Of a stretch of 46,814 bases of DNA, positions 33,384 through 43,343 are shown one piece after another (position 1 is the stretch's first letter; every line of letters begins with the position of its first letter). The stretch comes from an uncultured Cytophagales bacterium (lineage in GTDB: Bacteria; Bacteroidota; Bacteroidia; Cytophagales; UBA9547), in assembly GCA_945957555.1 (NCBI GenBank), contig CAMFLX010000020.1:1-46814 (forward strand), in the 5' to 3' direction. The position numbers were made by a program, and so were the translations under genes. The notes beneath the pieces are model-generated. The model had not been told where the DNA came from. It saw only the letters and a list, made by a program, of their open reading frames with translations, and ran no database searches.

Positions 33384-34436
33384 ATGATTAGTTTATATAA
33401 TGCCGTAAAAGGCAACAAGCTTGTAATCAGGCTGTTTGTGTTATTGCTTTCTGTGTTTTCTTTTTCCCTTAAAGCATCAGGCGTAGCGACTGAGCACGCA
33501 ACTCAGGAAGAGAAATTTGACCCGACCAAAGTAATTTTTGAGCACATTGGTGACTCTCATGATTGGCACCTTTGGGGTGAGCATGAACATGCGGTATCTA
33601 TCCCTCTTCCAATAATTTTGTATTCTAATAAGAATGGATTGGTGATGTTCTTGTCATCAAATTTTCATCATGGCCATCAGGATTTTGGTCCTTATTTTAT
33701 AGAGAATGAGCATATAGGTACAAGAGATAGTTCTGAAGTGATCTATGACTTTAGTATTACAAAGAATGTGGCTTCTATGTTTCTTTCCATCATTATCATC
33801 CTTTCTATTTTCATAACTATTGCAGGAAAGTACAAGGCGAATAAAGGTGCACCTAAAGGAATACAGTCTTTTTTTGAGCCTCTCATTTGTTTTGTAAGAG
33901 ATGAGATTGCGAAGCCAAACATTTCCCATAACCACGAGAAGTTCGTTCCTTTTTTACTTACCATATTCTTTTTCATTTGGGTTAACAATCTCTTAGGTTT
34001 ATTGCCTATAGGGGCGAACCTTACCGGAAATATAGCATTTACCTTTGTTATGGCGGTGATCACTTTAATCATTACCAATATTAATGGTAATAAATACTAT
34101 TGGAAACACATATTTATGCCACCAGTACCAGTGTGGTTATATCCAATCATGTGGCCAGTTGAATTGGTTGGTATTATTTCTAAGCCGTTTGCTTTGATGG
34201 TTCGTTTGTTTGCAAATATTACGGCAGGGCACATTGTTGTAATTAGTTTGATCTCATTGATTTTTATATTTAAGAATATGTTTATGGGTTTTGCGGCTGT
34301 ACCGTTGGCACTATTTATAGATATACTCGAACTTTTAGTAGCTTTCTTACAGGCCTTTGTGTTTACTATGTTAACAGCACTTTTTATAGGTACTGCTACA
34401 GAGGAACATGAACACCATGAAGAACATTCTCATTAA
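33384..34436 (+). CDS. atpB: ATP synthase F0 subunit a
   Basis: A 350-residue subunit a, which forms the two proton half-channels against the c-ring. Seen: the key Arg in ALMVRLFANITAGH, FIWVNNLLGLLP, and the C-terminal helix FIDILELLVAFLQAFVFTMLTALFIG. It has an unusual N-terminal part for the family at large: a signal-like helix (about 15-35), then about 90 polar residues rich in His and Asp. The tail is also His/Glu-rich (EEHEHHEEHSH). Long N-terminal extensions are common in Bacteroidota subunit a. ATG 33384 is used; a GTG directly precedes it. Confidence 0.93.
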   Translation: MISLYNAVKGNKLVIRLFVLLLSVFSFSLKASGVATEHATQEEKFDPTKVIFEHIGDSHDWHLWGEHEHAVSIPLPIILYSNKNGLVMFLSSNFHHGHQDFGPYFIENEHIGTRDSSEVIYDFSITKNVASMFLSIIIILSIFITIAGKYKANKGAPKGIQSFFEPLICFVRDEIAKPNISHNHEKFVPFLLTIFFFIWVNNLLGLLPIGANLTGNIAFTFVMAVITLIITNINGNKYYWKHIFMPPVPVWLYPIMWPVELVGIISKPFALMVRLFANITAGHIVVISLISLIFIFKNMFMGFAAVPLALFIDILELLVAFLQAFVFTMLTALFIGTATEEHEHHEEHSH

Positions 34437-34474
34437 TATAGCAATAATTCAATTAATTTAAATAAATCGTTTAA

Positions 34475-34711
<237 letters not shown>

Positions 34712-34716
34712 TATTT

Positions 34717-34749
34717 AAGGTTCTGTCGGTTAGGCAGAACCTTTCTTTT
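34717..34749 (+). terminator. intra-operon hairpin between atpE and atpF
   Basis: AAGGTTCTG (34717-34725) pairs with CAGAACCTT (34735-34743), followed by TCTTTTG. The weak T-run suggests partial termination or protection of the atpE mRNA end. Confidence 0.55.
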
Positions 34750-34778
34750 GAATTTAATTAACACAGTAGAAAGATACA

Positions 34779-35282
34779 ATGGGAGCAAACAGTTTAATTA
34801 CACCAGCTATTGGCTTGGTATTTTGGTCTACGATTGCTTTTACTCTTTTATTATTTATTTTGGTTAAGTTCGCTTGGAAACCAATCCTTGGGGCGATCAA
34901 AGAAAGAGAAAAATCGATTGAAGATGCCTTAAATGCCGCTGAAAGCGCAAAAGCACAGTTAGGTAATCTGAAAGCTGAAAACGAAAAGCTTTTGGATGAG
35001 ACACGCAAAGAAAGAGAGCGTATCTTGAAAGAGGCGCAAGTTGTTGCCAATAACGTGATCAATGAAGCTAGAGAAAAGGCAAATGCTGAAGCTCAAAACA
35101 TCGTTGAATCGGCTAAAGCTACAATCAATTCGGAAAAGCAAGCTGCGATTACTCAAATCAAAAATACGATAGGTACGCTATCGGTAGAGATTGCCGAAAG
35201 TATCGTAAGAAAGAACTTGAATGCTGACGAAGCGCAACAAAACTTGGTGAAGGAGTATTTGAAGGACGTAAAACTTAATTAA
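34779..35282 (+). CDS. atpF: ATP synthase F0 subunit b
   Basis: A 167-residue peripheral stalk subunit. One membrane helix (about 10-30, LVFWSTIAFTLLLFILVKFAW) is followed by KPILGAIKEREKSIEDALNAAE and a long charged, Ala-rich coiled coil that reaches the F1 head. Normal length. It lies between the atpE hairpin and atpH, which starts 14 bases downstream. Confidence 0.93.
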   Translation: MGANSLITPAIGLVFWSTIAFTLLLFILVKFAWKPILGAIKEREKSIEDALNAAESAKAQLGNLKAENEKLLDETRKERERILKEAQVVANNVINEAREKANAEAQNIVESAKATINSEKQAAITQIKNTIGTLSVEIAESIVRKNLNADEAQQNLVKEYLKDVKLN

Positions 35283-35296
35283 TTCTCTAAGAGCCA

Positions 35297-35854
35297 ATGT
35301 CACAATTTGTAATAGCATCTAGGTACGCCAAGTCTCTTGTAGATATAGCACAAGAAAAAAAACTTCTTGATGTGGTGAAAGGAGATATGGAGCTTTTTCT
35401 TGCTGCTTACAAAAGCAGTAAGGATTTTGAATTGCTTCTTAAAAGTCCGATCATTAATAACGAAAAGAAAGGTGCTGTCGTCAATGCACTTTTTGGATCT
35501 AGGGTTCACCAAGTCTCAATGTCTATTTTCGATATCTCTATAAAGAAAGGTAGAGCTAATATTCTTGATGAGGTAGCGCTAGATTTTATCAGACAATACA
35601 ACAAGATTAAAGGTATTGAGGTAGCAACCATTCTTACAGCAGCTCCCATTTCTAAAGAAATCGAAGCTAGTTTTGTGAAGATGATAGGGGGCATTACTTC
35701 ATCCAAGATTGAGCTACAGACAAAGGTTGAGCCTAAGTTGATAGGCGGTTTTGTAGTGAAAGTAGGCGACAGGCAAATAGATGAATCGGTGAGTTCAAAA
35801 CTTAACAAGCTTAAGGTAGAATTTTCCAAGAATCCATACGAGAAGTCTTATTAA
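35297..35854 (+). CDS. atpH: ATP synthase F1 subunit delta
   Basis: A 185-residue subunit joining the b stalk to the alpha/beta head. Seen: the start ASRYAKSLVDIAQEKKLLD, LKSPIINNEKKGAVVNALFG, and the C-terminal GGFVVKVGDRQIDESVSSKLNKLK, all typical of OSCP/delta. Same operon, between atpF and atpA (23 bases to atpA). Confidence 0.93.
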   Translation: MSQFVIASRYAKSLVDIAQEKKLLDVVKGDMELFLAAYKSSKDFELLLKSPIINNEKKGAVVNALFGSRVHQVSMSIFDISIKKGRANILDEVALDFIRQYNKIKGIEVATILTAAPISKEIEASFVKMIGGITSSKIELQTKVEPKLIGGFVVKVGDRQIDESVSSKLNKLKVEFSKNPYEKSY

Positions 35855-35877
35855 TTTAAATTAAAAAAAATATCACA

Positions 35878-37455
35878 ATGGTTGATATCAGACCAGACGA
35901 AATTTCAGCAATATTAAGAGAGCAGCTATCTGGCCTCAAGACTCAAGCAGAGCTTGAGGAGGTTGGTACTGTACTTCAAGTAGGTGATGGTGTAGCTCGT
36001 ATCTACGGCCTCACAAAAGCACAAGCAGGTGAACTTCTTGTATTCGAAAATGGCCTTAGGGCTATGGTTTTGAACCTTGAAGAAGACAATGTGGGGGCGG
36101 TACTTTTAGGTCAGTCTTCAGGAATCAAAGAAGGTGATACTGTAAAAAGAACTGGAAAAATTGCTTCTATTAAAGTAGGAGAAGGTGTTTTGGGTCGTGT
36201 AATAGATACTTTAGGTGACCCAATAGACGGTAAAGGTCCAATCCAAGGGGAGCTATTTGAGATGCCATTGGAGAGAAAAGCTCCGGGTGTTATCTTCCGT
36301 CAGCCAGTAACGGAGCCACTTCAAACAGGGATCAAGGCTATTGATGCGATGATTCCGATTGGTCGTGGTCAACGTGAATTGATCATCGGTGACAGACAGA
36401 CTGGTAAAACCACTGTTGCGCTTGATGCTATCATCAACCAGAAGGAATTTTACGACAAAGGCCAGCCGGTACTTTGTATATATGTGGCTATAGGGCAAAA
36501 AGCCTCAACTGTAGCTCAAGTAGTATCTACTTTTGAGAAAGCAGGTGCGATGCCATATACTGTGGTTATCTCAGCTTCGGCTTCCGATCCAGCTCCGCTA
36601 CAATTCTTCGCGGCATTTACAGGTGCAGCTATTGGAGAATATTTCAGGGATACTGGTCGTCCGGCACTAGTTGTTTATGATGATTTGTCAAAACAAGCGG
36701 TGGCATATAGAGAAGTTTCTCTTCTATTAAGAAGACCTCCAGGACGTGAAGCATACCCAGGTGACGTGTTTTATTTGCACTCAAGATTGCTAGAAAGAGC
36801 TGCGAAAATCAACGCATCTGATGCGATTGCGAGTCAAATGAACGATTTGCCAGCATCTTTGAAAGGAAAAGTAAAAGGTGGCGGTTCGTTAACGGCTCTT
36901 CCAATCATCGAGACGCAAGCAGGTGACGTATCTGCCTATATTCCGACAAACGTGATCTCTATCACTGACGGTCAGATCTTCCTAGAGTCTAACTTGTTCA
37001 ACGCGGGTATTCGTCCAGCAATCAACGTAGGTATCTCGGTGTCTCGTGTGGGTGGTAACGCTCAGATCAAGTCTATGAAGAAGGTAGCGGGTACGTTGAA
37101 ACTAGACCAAGCGCAGTTCCGTGAATTGGAAGCTTTTGCGAAGTTTGGTTCTGATTTGGACGCGGCTACTAAACTTACCATCGAAAGAGGTAGAAGGAAC
37201 TTGGAGATCTTGAAACAGGCACAGTTTTCACCAGTGCCAGTTGAGCAACAAGTTGCTATCATTTACTTGTCTACCAATGGCTTGATCGATGATGTGGCAG
37301 TGAACAAAGTAAAAGATTTTGAAAAAGCGTTTACGCAAACATTGGCTGCTAGCCATAAGCCTACTTTAGAAGCTCTTCGTGCTGGTAAAATTGATGATTC
37401 GGTTACATCGGTGCTTAAAGAAGTAGCTAAGGATTTGGTTAAATCATTCAAATAA
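35878..37455 (+). CDS. atpA: ATP synthase F1 subunit alpha
   Basis: A 525-residue nucleotide-binding subunit of the F1 head. Seen: the N-terminal [12 protein letters not shown], Walker A GDRQTGKT (171-178), [16 protein letters not shown], the [19 protein letters not shown] stretch and the arginine-finger region [14 protein letters not shown]. Length and order are normal. Codon use is cleaner than in the hypothetical genes, as expected for a highly expressed gene. Confidence 0.97.
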   Translation: MVDIRPDEISAILREQLSGLKTQAELEEVGTVLQVGDGVARIYGLTKAQAGELLVFENGLRAMVLNLEEDNVGAVLLGQSSGIKEGDTVKRTGKIASIKVGEGVLGRVIDTLGDPIDGKGPIQGELFEMPLERKAPGVIFRQPVTEPLQTGIKAIDAMIPIGRGQRELIIGDRQTGKTTVALDAIINQKEFYDKGQPVLCIYVAIGQKASTVAQVVSTFEKAGAMPYTVVISASASDPAPLQFFAAFTGAAIGEYFRDTGRPALVVYDDLSKQAVAYREVSLLLRRPPGREAYPGDVFYLHSRLLERAAKINASDAIASQMNDLPASLKGKVKGGGSLTALPIIETQAGDVSAYIPTNVISITDGQIFLESNLFNAGIRPAINVGISVSRVGGNAQIKSMKKVAGTLKLDQAQFRELEAFAKFGSDLDAATKLTIERGRRNLEILKQAQFSPVPVEQQVAIIYLSTNGLIDDVAVNKVKDFEKAFTQTLAASHKPTLEALRAGKIDDSVTSVLKEVAKDLVKSFK

Positions 37456-37515
37456 AAACATGAAGGGGAATATTGGTTTGAGGCCAGTACTCCCTTTTCT
37501 TTACTCTTCCAGAAG

Positions 37516-38418
37516 ATGCCAAGTTTAAAAGAGGTAAGAAATAGAATAAAGTCGGTACAGTCTACTCAGCAAATTACCAAAGCCATGAAGATGGTTGCTG
37601 CTGCCAAGTTGCGTAAAGCTCAAGAAGCTACAACGAGGTTGAGACCGTATTCGAAAAAGTTGTCAGAGATCATTGCCAACCTTACTGCTTCTGAAAATGA
37701 CAGCAAGGTAGTTAAGCAATATTCTGAGCAAAGAGAGGTGAAGTCGGTACTTTTGGTAGTGGTCACATCTGATAGGGGATTGTGTGGCGGTTTCAACTCT
37801 AATGTGTTTAAAATCGTTAATCAGCTATTGGCTACCAAATATGCAGCTTATGCAAACGCTGGAAATCTTACAGTGATGACCATCGGTAAAAAGGGGTTTG
37901 AATACTATGGCAAGAGAGGTTATAAGCTAGTGTCTTCTTATTCTACCATCCTTAATGGAATCACTTTTGCTACAGGAAAAGAAGCTGCTGATTATGCGAT
38001 GTCTTCTTTTGTGTCGGGCAAGTATGATTTGGTTGATATTGCATATAACGAGTTCAAAAACGTAGCTACACAAGTAGTGAAAGTGGATCAGTTCTTACCA
38101 ATCGTACCTGAACAGATTACTTCTGGTATCAAACTAGATAAATCCGCTGAACTTAGGGATTATATCTATGAGCCAGACCAAAATACGATTTTGGATGAGC
38201 TTGTTCCCAAATCGTTAAGGGTTAAGTTTTACAGTAATCTTTTGGAGTCTAATGCCTCTGAGCAAGGAGCAAGGATGACAGCGATGGATAAGGCTACTGA
38301 AAATGCTGGTGAGTTATTGAAAGAACTTCGGTTGACTTACAATAGATCTAGACAGGCTGCTATTACCAAGGAAATCCTTGAGATTGTTGGTGGTGCTGAA
38401 GCACTCAAGTCTAGTTAA
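37516..38418 (+). CDS. atpG: ATP synthase F1 subunit gamma
   Basis: A 300-residue central shaft subunit. Seen: the N-terminal helix SLKEVRNRIKSVQSTQQITK with AMKMVAAAKLRKAQ, TSDRGLCGGFNSN, and the C-terminal ENAGELLKELRLTYNRSRQAAITKEILEIVGGAEAL. It is the last atp gene here. The beta (atpD) and epsilon (atpC) genes do not follow; a terminator does. In many Bacteroidota they sit at a separate locus. Confidence 0.96.
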   Translation: MPSLKEVRNRIKSVQSTQQITKAMKMVAAAKLRKAQEATTRLRPYSKKLSEIIANLTASENDSKVVKQYSEQREVKSVLLVVVTSDRGLCGGFNSNVFKIVNQLLATKYAAYANAGNLTVMTIGKKGFEYYGKRGYKLVSSYSTILNGITFATGKEAADYAMSSFVSGKYDLVDIAYNEFKNVATQVVKVDQFLPIVPEQITSGIKLDKSAELRDYIYEPDQNTILDELVPKSLRVKFYSNLLESNASEQGARMTAMDKATENAGELLKELRLTYNRSRQAAITKEILEIVGGAEALKSS

Positions 38419-38428
38419 TGAAATAGTC

Positions 38429-38460
38429 AAAAGCCTCTCACTTGGGAGGCTTTTGTTTTT
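38429..38460 (+). terminator. terminator of the atp operon
   Basis: AAAAGCCTC (38429-38437) and GAGGCTTTT (38446-38454) pair; GTTTTTT follows. Confidence 0.85.
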
Positions 38461-38586
38461 TATGCCTACCTATTATTTATTCTATATCCTTTTTTAAAAA
38501 AAATATTTATTTTTTGCGTCTTACACAATAAAATATAGGATTCTTAAGTTATCTATTTAGTTAATGTGAAAACTTAATTGAATAGT

Positions 38587-38967
38587 ATGTCAGTACCTTT
38601 TAAAGTGGTGGCGAAGACGAATCCTCAAAAACCACAAGAACCGAAAAAGTTTTACGCCATGGCCTTGAGCTCTGGTGAGATCACTGTAAGAGAACTTGCT
38701 ACGCAGATTTCCAAACGTTCGACATTGAGCGTAGTGGATGTAGTAGCAGTATTGGAATCGCTCATTGAAGTGATTCCGGAGCGAATAGCAGAAGGCAATA
38801 TTGTCCGCCTTGGCGATTTTGGTAGCTTTAGTATGGCCATCAGCAGTAGCCCTAGTGAGCATGAAGAGGATGTGACTGCGTCAAATATCCTCAGCAATAG
38901 TTTGAATTTCAGGCCAGGAAAGGAACTGTTGAAGTCATTGAGCAATATCAAATTCAAAAAAGTCTAG
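38587..38967 (+). CDS. HU-like DNA-binding protein (Bacteroidota type)
   Basis: A 126-residue protein of the HU/IHF fold in its extended Bacteroidota form. Seen: SVPFKVVAKTNPQKPQEPKKFYAMALSSGEITVRELA at the start and the dimer region LSVVDVVAVLESLIEVIPERIAEGNIVRLGDFGSFSM. The C-terminal LNFRPGKELLKSLSNIKFKKV is the arm end. It should bind DNA as a dimer; a nucleoid role is likely. I use ATG 38587, not the TTG three codons earlier. A terminator follows, and the 22-bp repeat lies just beyond. Confidence 0.85.
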   Translation: MSVPFKVVAKTNPQKPQEPKKFYAMALSSGEITVRELATQISKRSTLSVVDVVAVLESLIEVIPERIAEGNIVRLGDFGSFSMAISSSPSEHEEDVTASNILSNSLNFRPGKELLKSLSNIKFKKV

Positions 38968-39000
38968 ATTGTCGTTTTAAGTTAAACAATTAGTGTTTGG

Positions 39001-39038
39001 AAAAAGCAGGAGATATTATCTTCTGCTTTTTTGTTTTT
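39001..39038 (+). terminator. terminator of the HU-like gene
   Basis: Fourteen-base arms (39001-39014 and 39018-39031) with one G-U, followed by TTGTTTTTT. Confidence 0.85.
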
Positions 39039-39088
39039 TATGTAAGAGTAAAAATAAGGGGTTTTTATAGACACTGCACTATGTGCTA

Positions 39089-39176
39089 AAAAGCTCAGCA
39101 GCTTTTAGGGAAAAGCTCCGCATCTTTTCATGAAAAGCTCAGTACCTTTTGTGTAAAAGCTGCTGAGCTTTTTGGC
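39089..39176. repeat. four tandem copies of a 22-bp palindromic repeat
   Basis: Units begin at 39089, 39111, 39133 and 39155, each AAAAGCT-n-CTTTT with a variable spacer. The first unit is itself nearly palindromic (AAAAGCTCAGCAGCTTTT), and the fourth matches the reverse complement of the first (AAAAGCTGCTGAGCTTTT). The period of 22 is not a multiple of three, so it is not coding. It lies between the HU-like gene and a terminator. Confidence 0.85.
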
Positions 39177-39202
39177 GTAACTTGCTGACGTTTGTGTTGT
39201 AA

Positions 39203-39242
39203 AAAAAGGAGGCACAAATCAACAGATCTGAGCCTCCTTTTT
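39203..39242. terminator. bidirectional terminator
   Basis: AAAAAGGAGGC (39203-39213) pairs with GCCTCCTTTTT (39232-39242). It mainly serves the convergent T9SS protease gene. Confidence 0.8.
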
Positions 39243-39264
39243 GTGATCAGTGCTTTGTGTTGTA

Positions 39265-42200
39265 TTATCTAGCAATCAGCAACTTAAAGTTTTTCTTTTC
39301 ACCGTCCTTAAAGTTTATACAGAGATTGTATAATCCATTTTTGATATATTCAGGAATGCGCAATTCTCTACTATCATCATTATAGTATTGCATTTCCTTA
39401 CCTTGAGCATCGATAAGTACGCTGTTTGTAATTTCTTTTTTAGACTGTATGCTCAAGTTGTCTTGGGCTGGGTTAGGAGACACCCTTACCACCTCATCAG
39501 AAAGAAGAAAGTCATCAAGGCTGGTAACACTGTTTACTGTAACTTTTACTGTAGCACTGGTAGTACTTACGCCAGCATCGTCAGTTACAATGACATAGTA
39601 ATTATACACACCCGTTGTTGTAGCCGTTTTATTATAAGTTACAGCACCGTTTGTCAAAGTAAGACTCGCTATTTTTACATTGTTTTCATAGAGATCAACA
39701 GTTTTGATCGTACCATCGGCATCTGCAGCGGTGACGTTAAGGTTGATACTTGCTGGTATAGAGTTAAATGTACTTATCGGTGCCACTATGCTTGCTGTTG
39801 GTGCAACATTTTGTAGATAAACCTGTAGTTCGGCTATGTTACAGTAGCTACTTGTGGAGCTCAGGTATCTGATATACCTGTTGGTATATACTTTGGGGAA
39901 TTCTATACAATTCCACTCATCATTATATACTTGCAATATAGTATCGATATTGACCACGCCTTGTGTAAATGTGGCATTGGTTGCTATTTGAAACCTACCA
40001 TTGATCATTCTTTTTTCATAGTCCAACCTTGGGTAAAAACGCACACCTGTAATATTTTTGGTACTACCAAGATCCAACCCTACCCAACTATTGCTGGCTG
40101 TAGGGCTCTCAAAGTAAGTAGTACTATCTTTATCAAAGACCTTGTCTCTGGTATTTCCCGAACTATTTAAAGAACCTGTAGTGCCTAGTATGGTATATGT
40201 TTTTACCCATGCACCATTATTTTTGCAGATAGGCCGCTTTGCAGAAACGAATACGGTATCTGAAAGTGTGTATTCAAATACGTTGTCCGTCGCTTTGGCT
40301 ACAAATTTCCATTTTTTAGAAGCATCCATAATTACTGTAAATTGGTAAGGGCTAGTAAGGTCTTCTCCAAGTTTAAGGGTGTCGTTATAAAGCTCCACTT
40401 TGGTAATAGTCCCATCAGGGTCATTTGCAGCAACCTCTACGGTTACGGTTTGAGTAATAATTACTGTGGATTTGTTGATAGGGGTAGTGATCTTTACGGC
40501 AGGATCAAGATTAGCGACTTTGGTGCCGTAAAATTCTATTTCTCCTACGTTGCCTTGACTGTTGTTGGGAGAGAGGTAACGAACGTATTTAAAGCTATTG
40601 GTATTGGTTACAGTGATACAGTTCCATTCTACAACAGGTGTAGTTGAGATAGTTGCAAGGTCCACCACGCCTGACGAAAAATCGGCAGTGTTTGAACCTT
40701 GGAATTTACCACCATTCATTCGTGAGCCATAAGAAATTCGTGGATAGTATCTGATGCCTGTAATTTTGTAAATGCCGTTCATGTCTAAACCTACCCAACT
40801 ACCACTTACGTTCGGACTGTCGAAGTAAGTAGAGCTGTCTTGATCAAAGGCAAATTCTTTGGTATAGCCACTACTGTTGTATGAACCCTTAGTTCCTATA
40901 ATGAGATCTCCCACTACCTGGGTAGCTGCAATTTTGCAAATTGCTTTTTTAACGACCACAGATACAATACTTGAAGTAGTTACTGCTGTTTGGTTATCTG
41001 TAGCTTTTGCAGTAATACTATAAGTTCCGATGGCCACATTGTTCCATGTATATTCATAAGGACTCGTCAAGTCTTCACCTAATTTAGTTGTACCATTATA
41101 AAACTCTACTTTCGTAATAGTACCATCAAGATCTTGTGCAGTTGCAGTGATTAATATAGAAGCTGGTGCCTCAAAGGCCGCCCCAGATGCAGGAGAAGTA
41201 ATGGTAACATTAGGTGTAAGATTTGTAGGGGGGGTAATTGGGATAGTTCCAGAAATAGAGTAAACACCAATACTACAGTAGTCTGAGTAGCCTGTAGCTG
41301 CTGGGTCACCAGCACCGACGCCATCAATTGATAAATAATATGTGCCTGCTGCTAAGGTATAACTGAGAGAAGCCGCAAGTGTACTCGTGTTGCTAGTAGC
41401 CAGTACAGTTCCTTGAGCATCCATTAGGTCTAACTTGATATCGAGATTTGGGTGATTGGTTGCTGGATTGGCGGTAAAACTTACAGTACCACCAACTGAT
41501 ACAAATTTGAAGATGTCTAGATCAGTTCTTTTTTCGATCAGGCCTTTGTTGTTCGCGGCTAATACACTTCCTGAAGTTTCCACTACCAGAGTACTAGCTG
41601 TAGCTATTGTATTCCCATAATCGTCAGTTTTATACGCAAAGCCGTTTTTGGTACTAATGATGTTCAAGTCATCTTGCTTGTTATTTGCATAGTTATATTC
41701 TCCAATGCTCCAATGTACTACAGATCTACTATAGCTGGCACCCATAATAGGCCCCCAATTACCTTGTCCAGCAAAATAATCCTCCTTTGGTGTTGTTCTG
41801 CCATCATGGCTCAAGCCTACTGTATGTCCGAGTTCATGCGAGGCGGCTTCTCCTGCAGCTTTTACCCCACTGTTAAAGACCCAGCAAGGGATACCGTCCC
41901 CCCAAGCAAAGGAGTTGATATAAGCAACACCTCCCGATCCTGGGGAGGCAGTATTGGTTGGGGTAAATATGCAACGCATTCGACTCGTCTTTGTAGCAGC
42001 TTGATAAACCGACAAATCCGTCGTAATATTAATATTAAACGCAGCGTAATCCTCACTTACAAGGTCAAATATACCCTGAATGTCAGCCTCTGTAAAGTTA
42101 CCAGGTAAAGCATTGATGGTATCTCCATTAGCCCATAGCGTTCCAGAAACTAACTCACCATCGAAATCTAAGTAAGCCACTGATTTGGAGGCTGGATTAC

Positions 42201-42681
42201 TCTGTAGTTTGTATATGGCTGATGTAGATGGAGGTACTGCACTTACACGCAAAGCCGAAGGACTGCTCTCGTATTGCGTACATACTACATTGTTGATATC
42301 TGTGCTCATTACATATACATTTCCAGCATTGGTAGAAATGGTATAAGCTTGTTGCTTGCTTCGGTCTAGGATGATTCCACCGAGGTCATTATCTGCAATA
42401 ACAAACCTGAAACTAGAATTGGTAAGATCAGCGAGGGTTCCATAATAACATACATTTGGGCCAATCTCTTTATATTCCTTGATCTCCAAGTCTATTAGAG
42501 TGTTGGTTTCGGTGACTAACCTCAAGTATTCAGGCAAAGCCAGTCTATTGTTTTTTTGAAGAACGATCTCATCTAGCTTATTTTTTATGGATGCAAACTT
42601 GCCTGATGATGTCTGCCCATAAGTGATTACGCTTGTCAATAGGAATAGCGTAATTAAAGACTGGTATAAATTCTTTTTCAT
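39265..42681 (-). CDS. multidomain secreted zinc metalloprotease with T9SS sorting domain
   Basis: A 1,138-residue protein. In order: signal peptide (1-22); propeptide-like region (to about 150); metzincin-type catalytic domain (about 165-345) with HELGHTVGLSH (zinc His282, His286, His292; Glu283) and a Met-turn IMGAS (about Met313); a PPC-like domain (about 350-475); an Ig-like domain (about 485-580). Two discoidin-like F5/8C modules (about 582-735 and 830-965) alternate with a second Ig domain (about 736-825), then a third Ig domain (about 966-1060) and a T9SS sorting domain (about 1065-1138, SPNPAQDNLSI). The two Ig/discoidin units are near-copies (YNG/YND TKLGEDLTSPY). It is a surface protease that probably binds glycan. 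Its substrate is unknown. Confidence 0.87.
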   Translation of the reverse strand: MKKNLYQSLITLFLLTSVITYGQTSSGKFASIKNKLDEIVLQKNNRLALPEYLRLVTETNTLIDLEIKEYKEIGPNVCYYGTLADLTNSSFRFVIADNDLGGIILDRSKQQAYTISTNAGNVYVMSTDINNVVCTQYESSPSALRVSAVPPSTSAIYKLQSNPASKSVAYLDFDGELVSGTLWANGDTINALPGNFTEADIQGIFDLVSEDYAAFNINITTDLSVYQAATKTSRMRCIFTPTNTASPGSGGVAYINSFAWGDGIPCWVFNSGVKAAGEAASHELGHTVGLSHDGRTTPKEDYFAGQGNWGPIMGASYSRSVVHWSIGEYNYANNKQDDLNIISTKNGFAYKTDDYGNTIATASTLVVETSGSVLAANNKGLIEKRTDLDIFKFVSVGGTVSFTANPATNHPNLDIKLDLMDAQGTVLATSNTSTLAASLSYTLAAGTYYLSIDGVGAGDPAATGYSDYCSIGVYSISGTIPITPPTNLTPNVTITSPASGAAFEAPASILITATAQDLDGTITKVEFYNGTTKLGEDLTSPYEYTWNNVAIGTYSITAKATDNQTAVTTSSIVSVVVKKAICKIAATQVVGDLIIGTKGSYNSSGYTKEFAFDQDSSTYFDSPNVSGSWVGLDMNGIYKITGIRYYPRISYGSRMNGGKFQGSNTADFSSGVVDLATISTTPVVEWNCITVTNTNSFKYVRYLSPNNSQGNVGEIEFYGTKVANLDPAVKITTPINKSTVIITQTVTVEVAANDPDGTITKVELYNDTLKLGEDLTSPYQFTVIMDASKKWKFVAKATDNVFEYTLSDTVFVSAKRPICKNNGAWVKTYTILGTTGSLNSSGNTRDKVFDKDSTTYFESPTASNSWVGLDLGSTKNITGVRFYPRLDYEKRMINGRFQIATNATFTQGVVNIDTILQVYNDEWNCIEFPKVYTNRYIRYLSSTSSYCNIAELQVYLQNVAPTASIVAPISTFNSIPASINLNVTAADADGTIKTVDLYENNVKIASLTLTNGAVTYNKTATTTGVYNYYVIVTDDAGVSTTSATVKVTVNSVTSLDDFLLSDEVVRVSPNPAQDNLSIQSKKEITNSVLIDAQGKEMQYYNDDSRELRIPEYIKNGLYNLCINFKDGEKKNFKLLIAR

Positions 42682-42783
42682 AATGTCTTATACTATTTGT
42701 GCTTATAAAAGTAACGTTTTTTAGGAAAATTCTAATAATTATTTGAAATTATTCAATAATATTTACCTTAAATGCTTATAAGC

Positions 42784-43236
42784 TCAAAAGCATTTATTCA
42801 GATACAGCTTAGTGTAGATCGATGTGTTTCGAGTGATTTTGTAACAAAGTATTTGATCGTTGAAGACAAGAGTAAGTTGCCCTTGTCGGTATGACCATGT
42901 ACCCTTGAATCCACTGAGACCACAAGTTGGAGAAAGGTCATAATATTGGAGCTGATGTTCGGCTTTCAATATGAATGATTTTCTGCCTCTCGAAGGAGGA
43001 AAGTCGTAAGGCTTCTTTCGGTAAGCGTTGAGGCCAATACTGTCTTCTTCATGAGAATGTACCCATTCGCCAATGAGGTCCGTTTCTTGCATAGATAAAA
43101 CCTGATTATTTTGTGTAATGGGTTGTTTTTTACAAGCAGAACAGAGGAATACACACAATAGTGCAAGATGGATAACCGATGCCAACTTGATTCGGATGAG
43201 TAGTATGTTTTTGATATGAAGTGCTAACGGGCGCAT
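42784..43236 (-). CDS. hypothetical lipoprotein, lipocalin-like
   Basis: A 150-residue protein with a longer-than-usual signal region (about 35 residues, basic then hydrophobic) ending LCSAC with the candidate lipid Cys35. The rest has an alternating strand pattern (LIGEWVHSHEEDS, HQLQYYDLSP, FKGTWSYRQGQLTLVF), as in small lipocalin-type domains that begin with G-x-W. Family not identified. ATG 43236 is used; an internal Met near the hydrophobic core does not exist, so the long N region is real or the start is wrong. It lies upstream of polX, divergent. Confidence 0.6.
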   Translation of the reverse strand: MRPLALHIKNILLIRIKLASVIHLALLCVFLCSACKKQPITQNNQVLSMQETDLIGEWVHSHEEDSIGLNAYRKKPYDFPPSRGRKSFILKAEHQLQYYDLSPTCGLSGFKGTWSYRQGQLTLVFNDQILCYKITRNTSIYTKLYLNKCF

Positions 43237-43343
43237 ACAAGAAGATAATTAAATTTGTACAAGCTATTAAAAATAGTGGAATGTGAATGCATTCAAAGGC
43301 TAAAACTTCATAACTTTAAGTTTTAAATTTTTAATCGACCTTC

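Noticed and set aside
39089-39176. 22-bp repeats considered as a CRISPR array or a coding repeat
   Set aside because: No unique spacers between units, and the 22-bp period breaks any reading frame.
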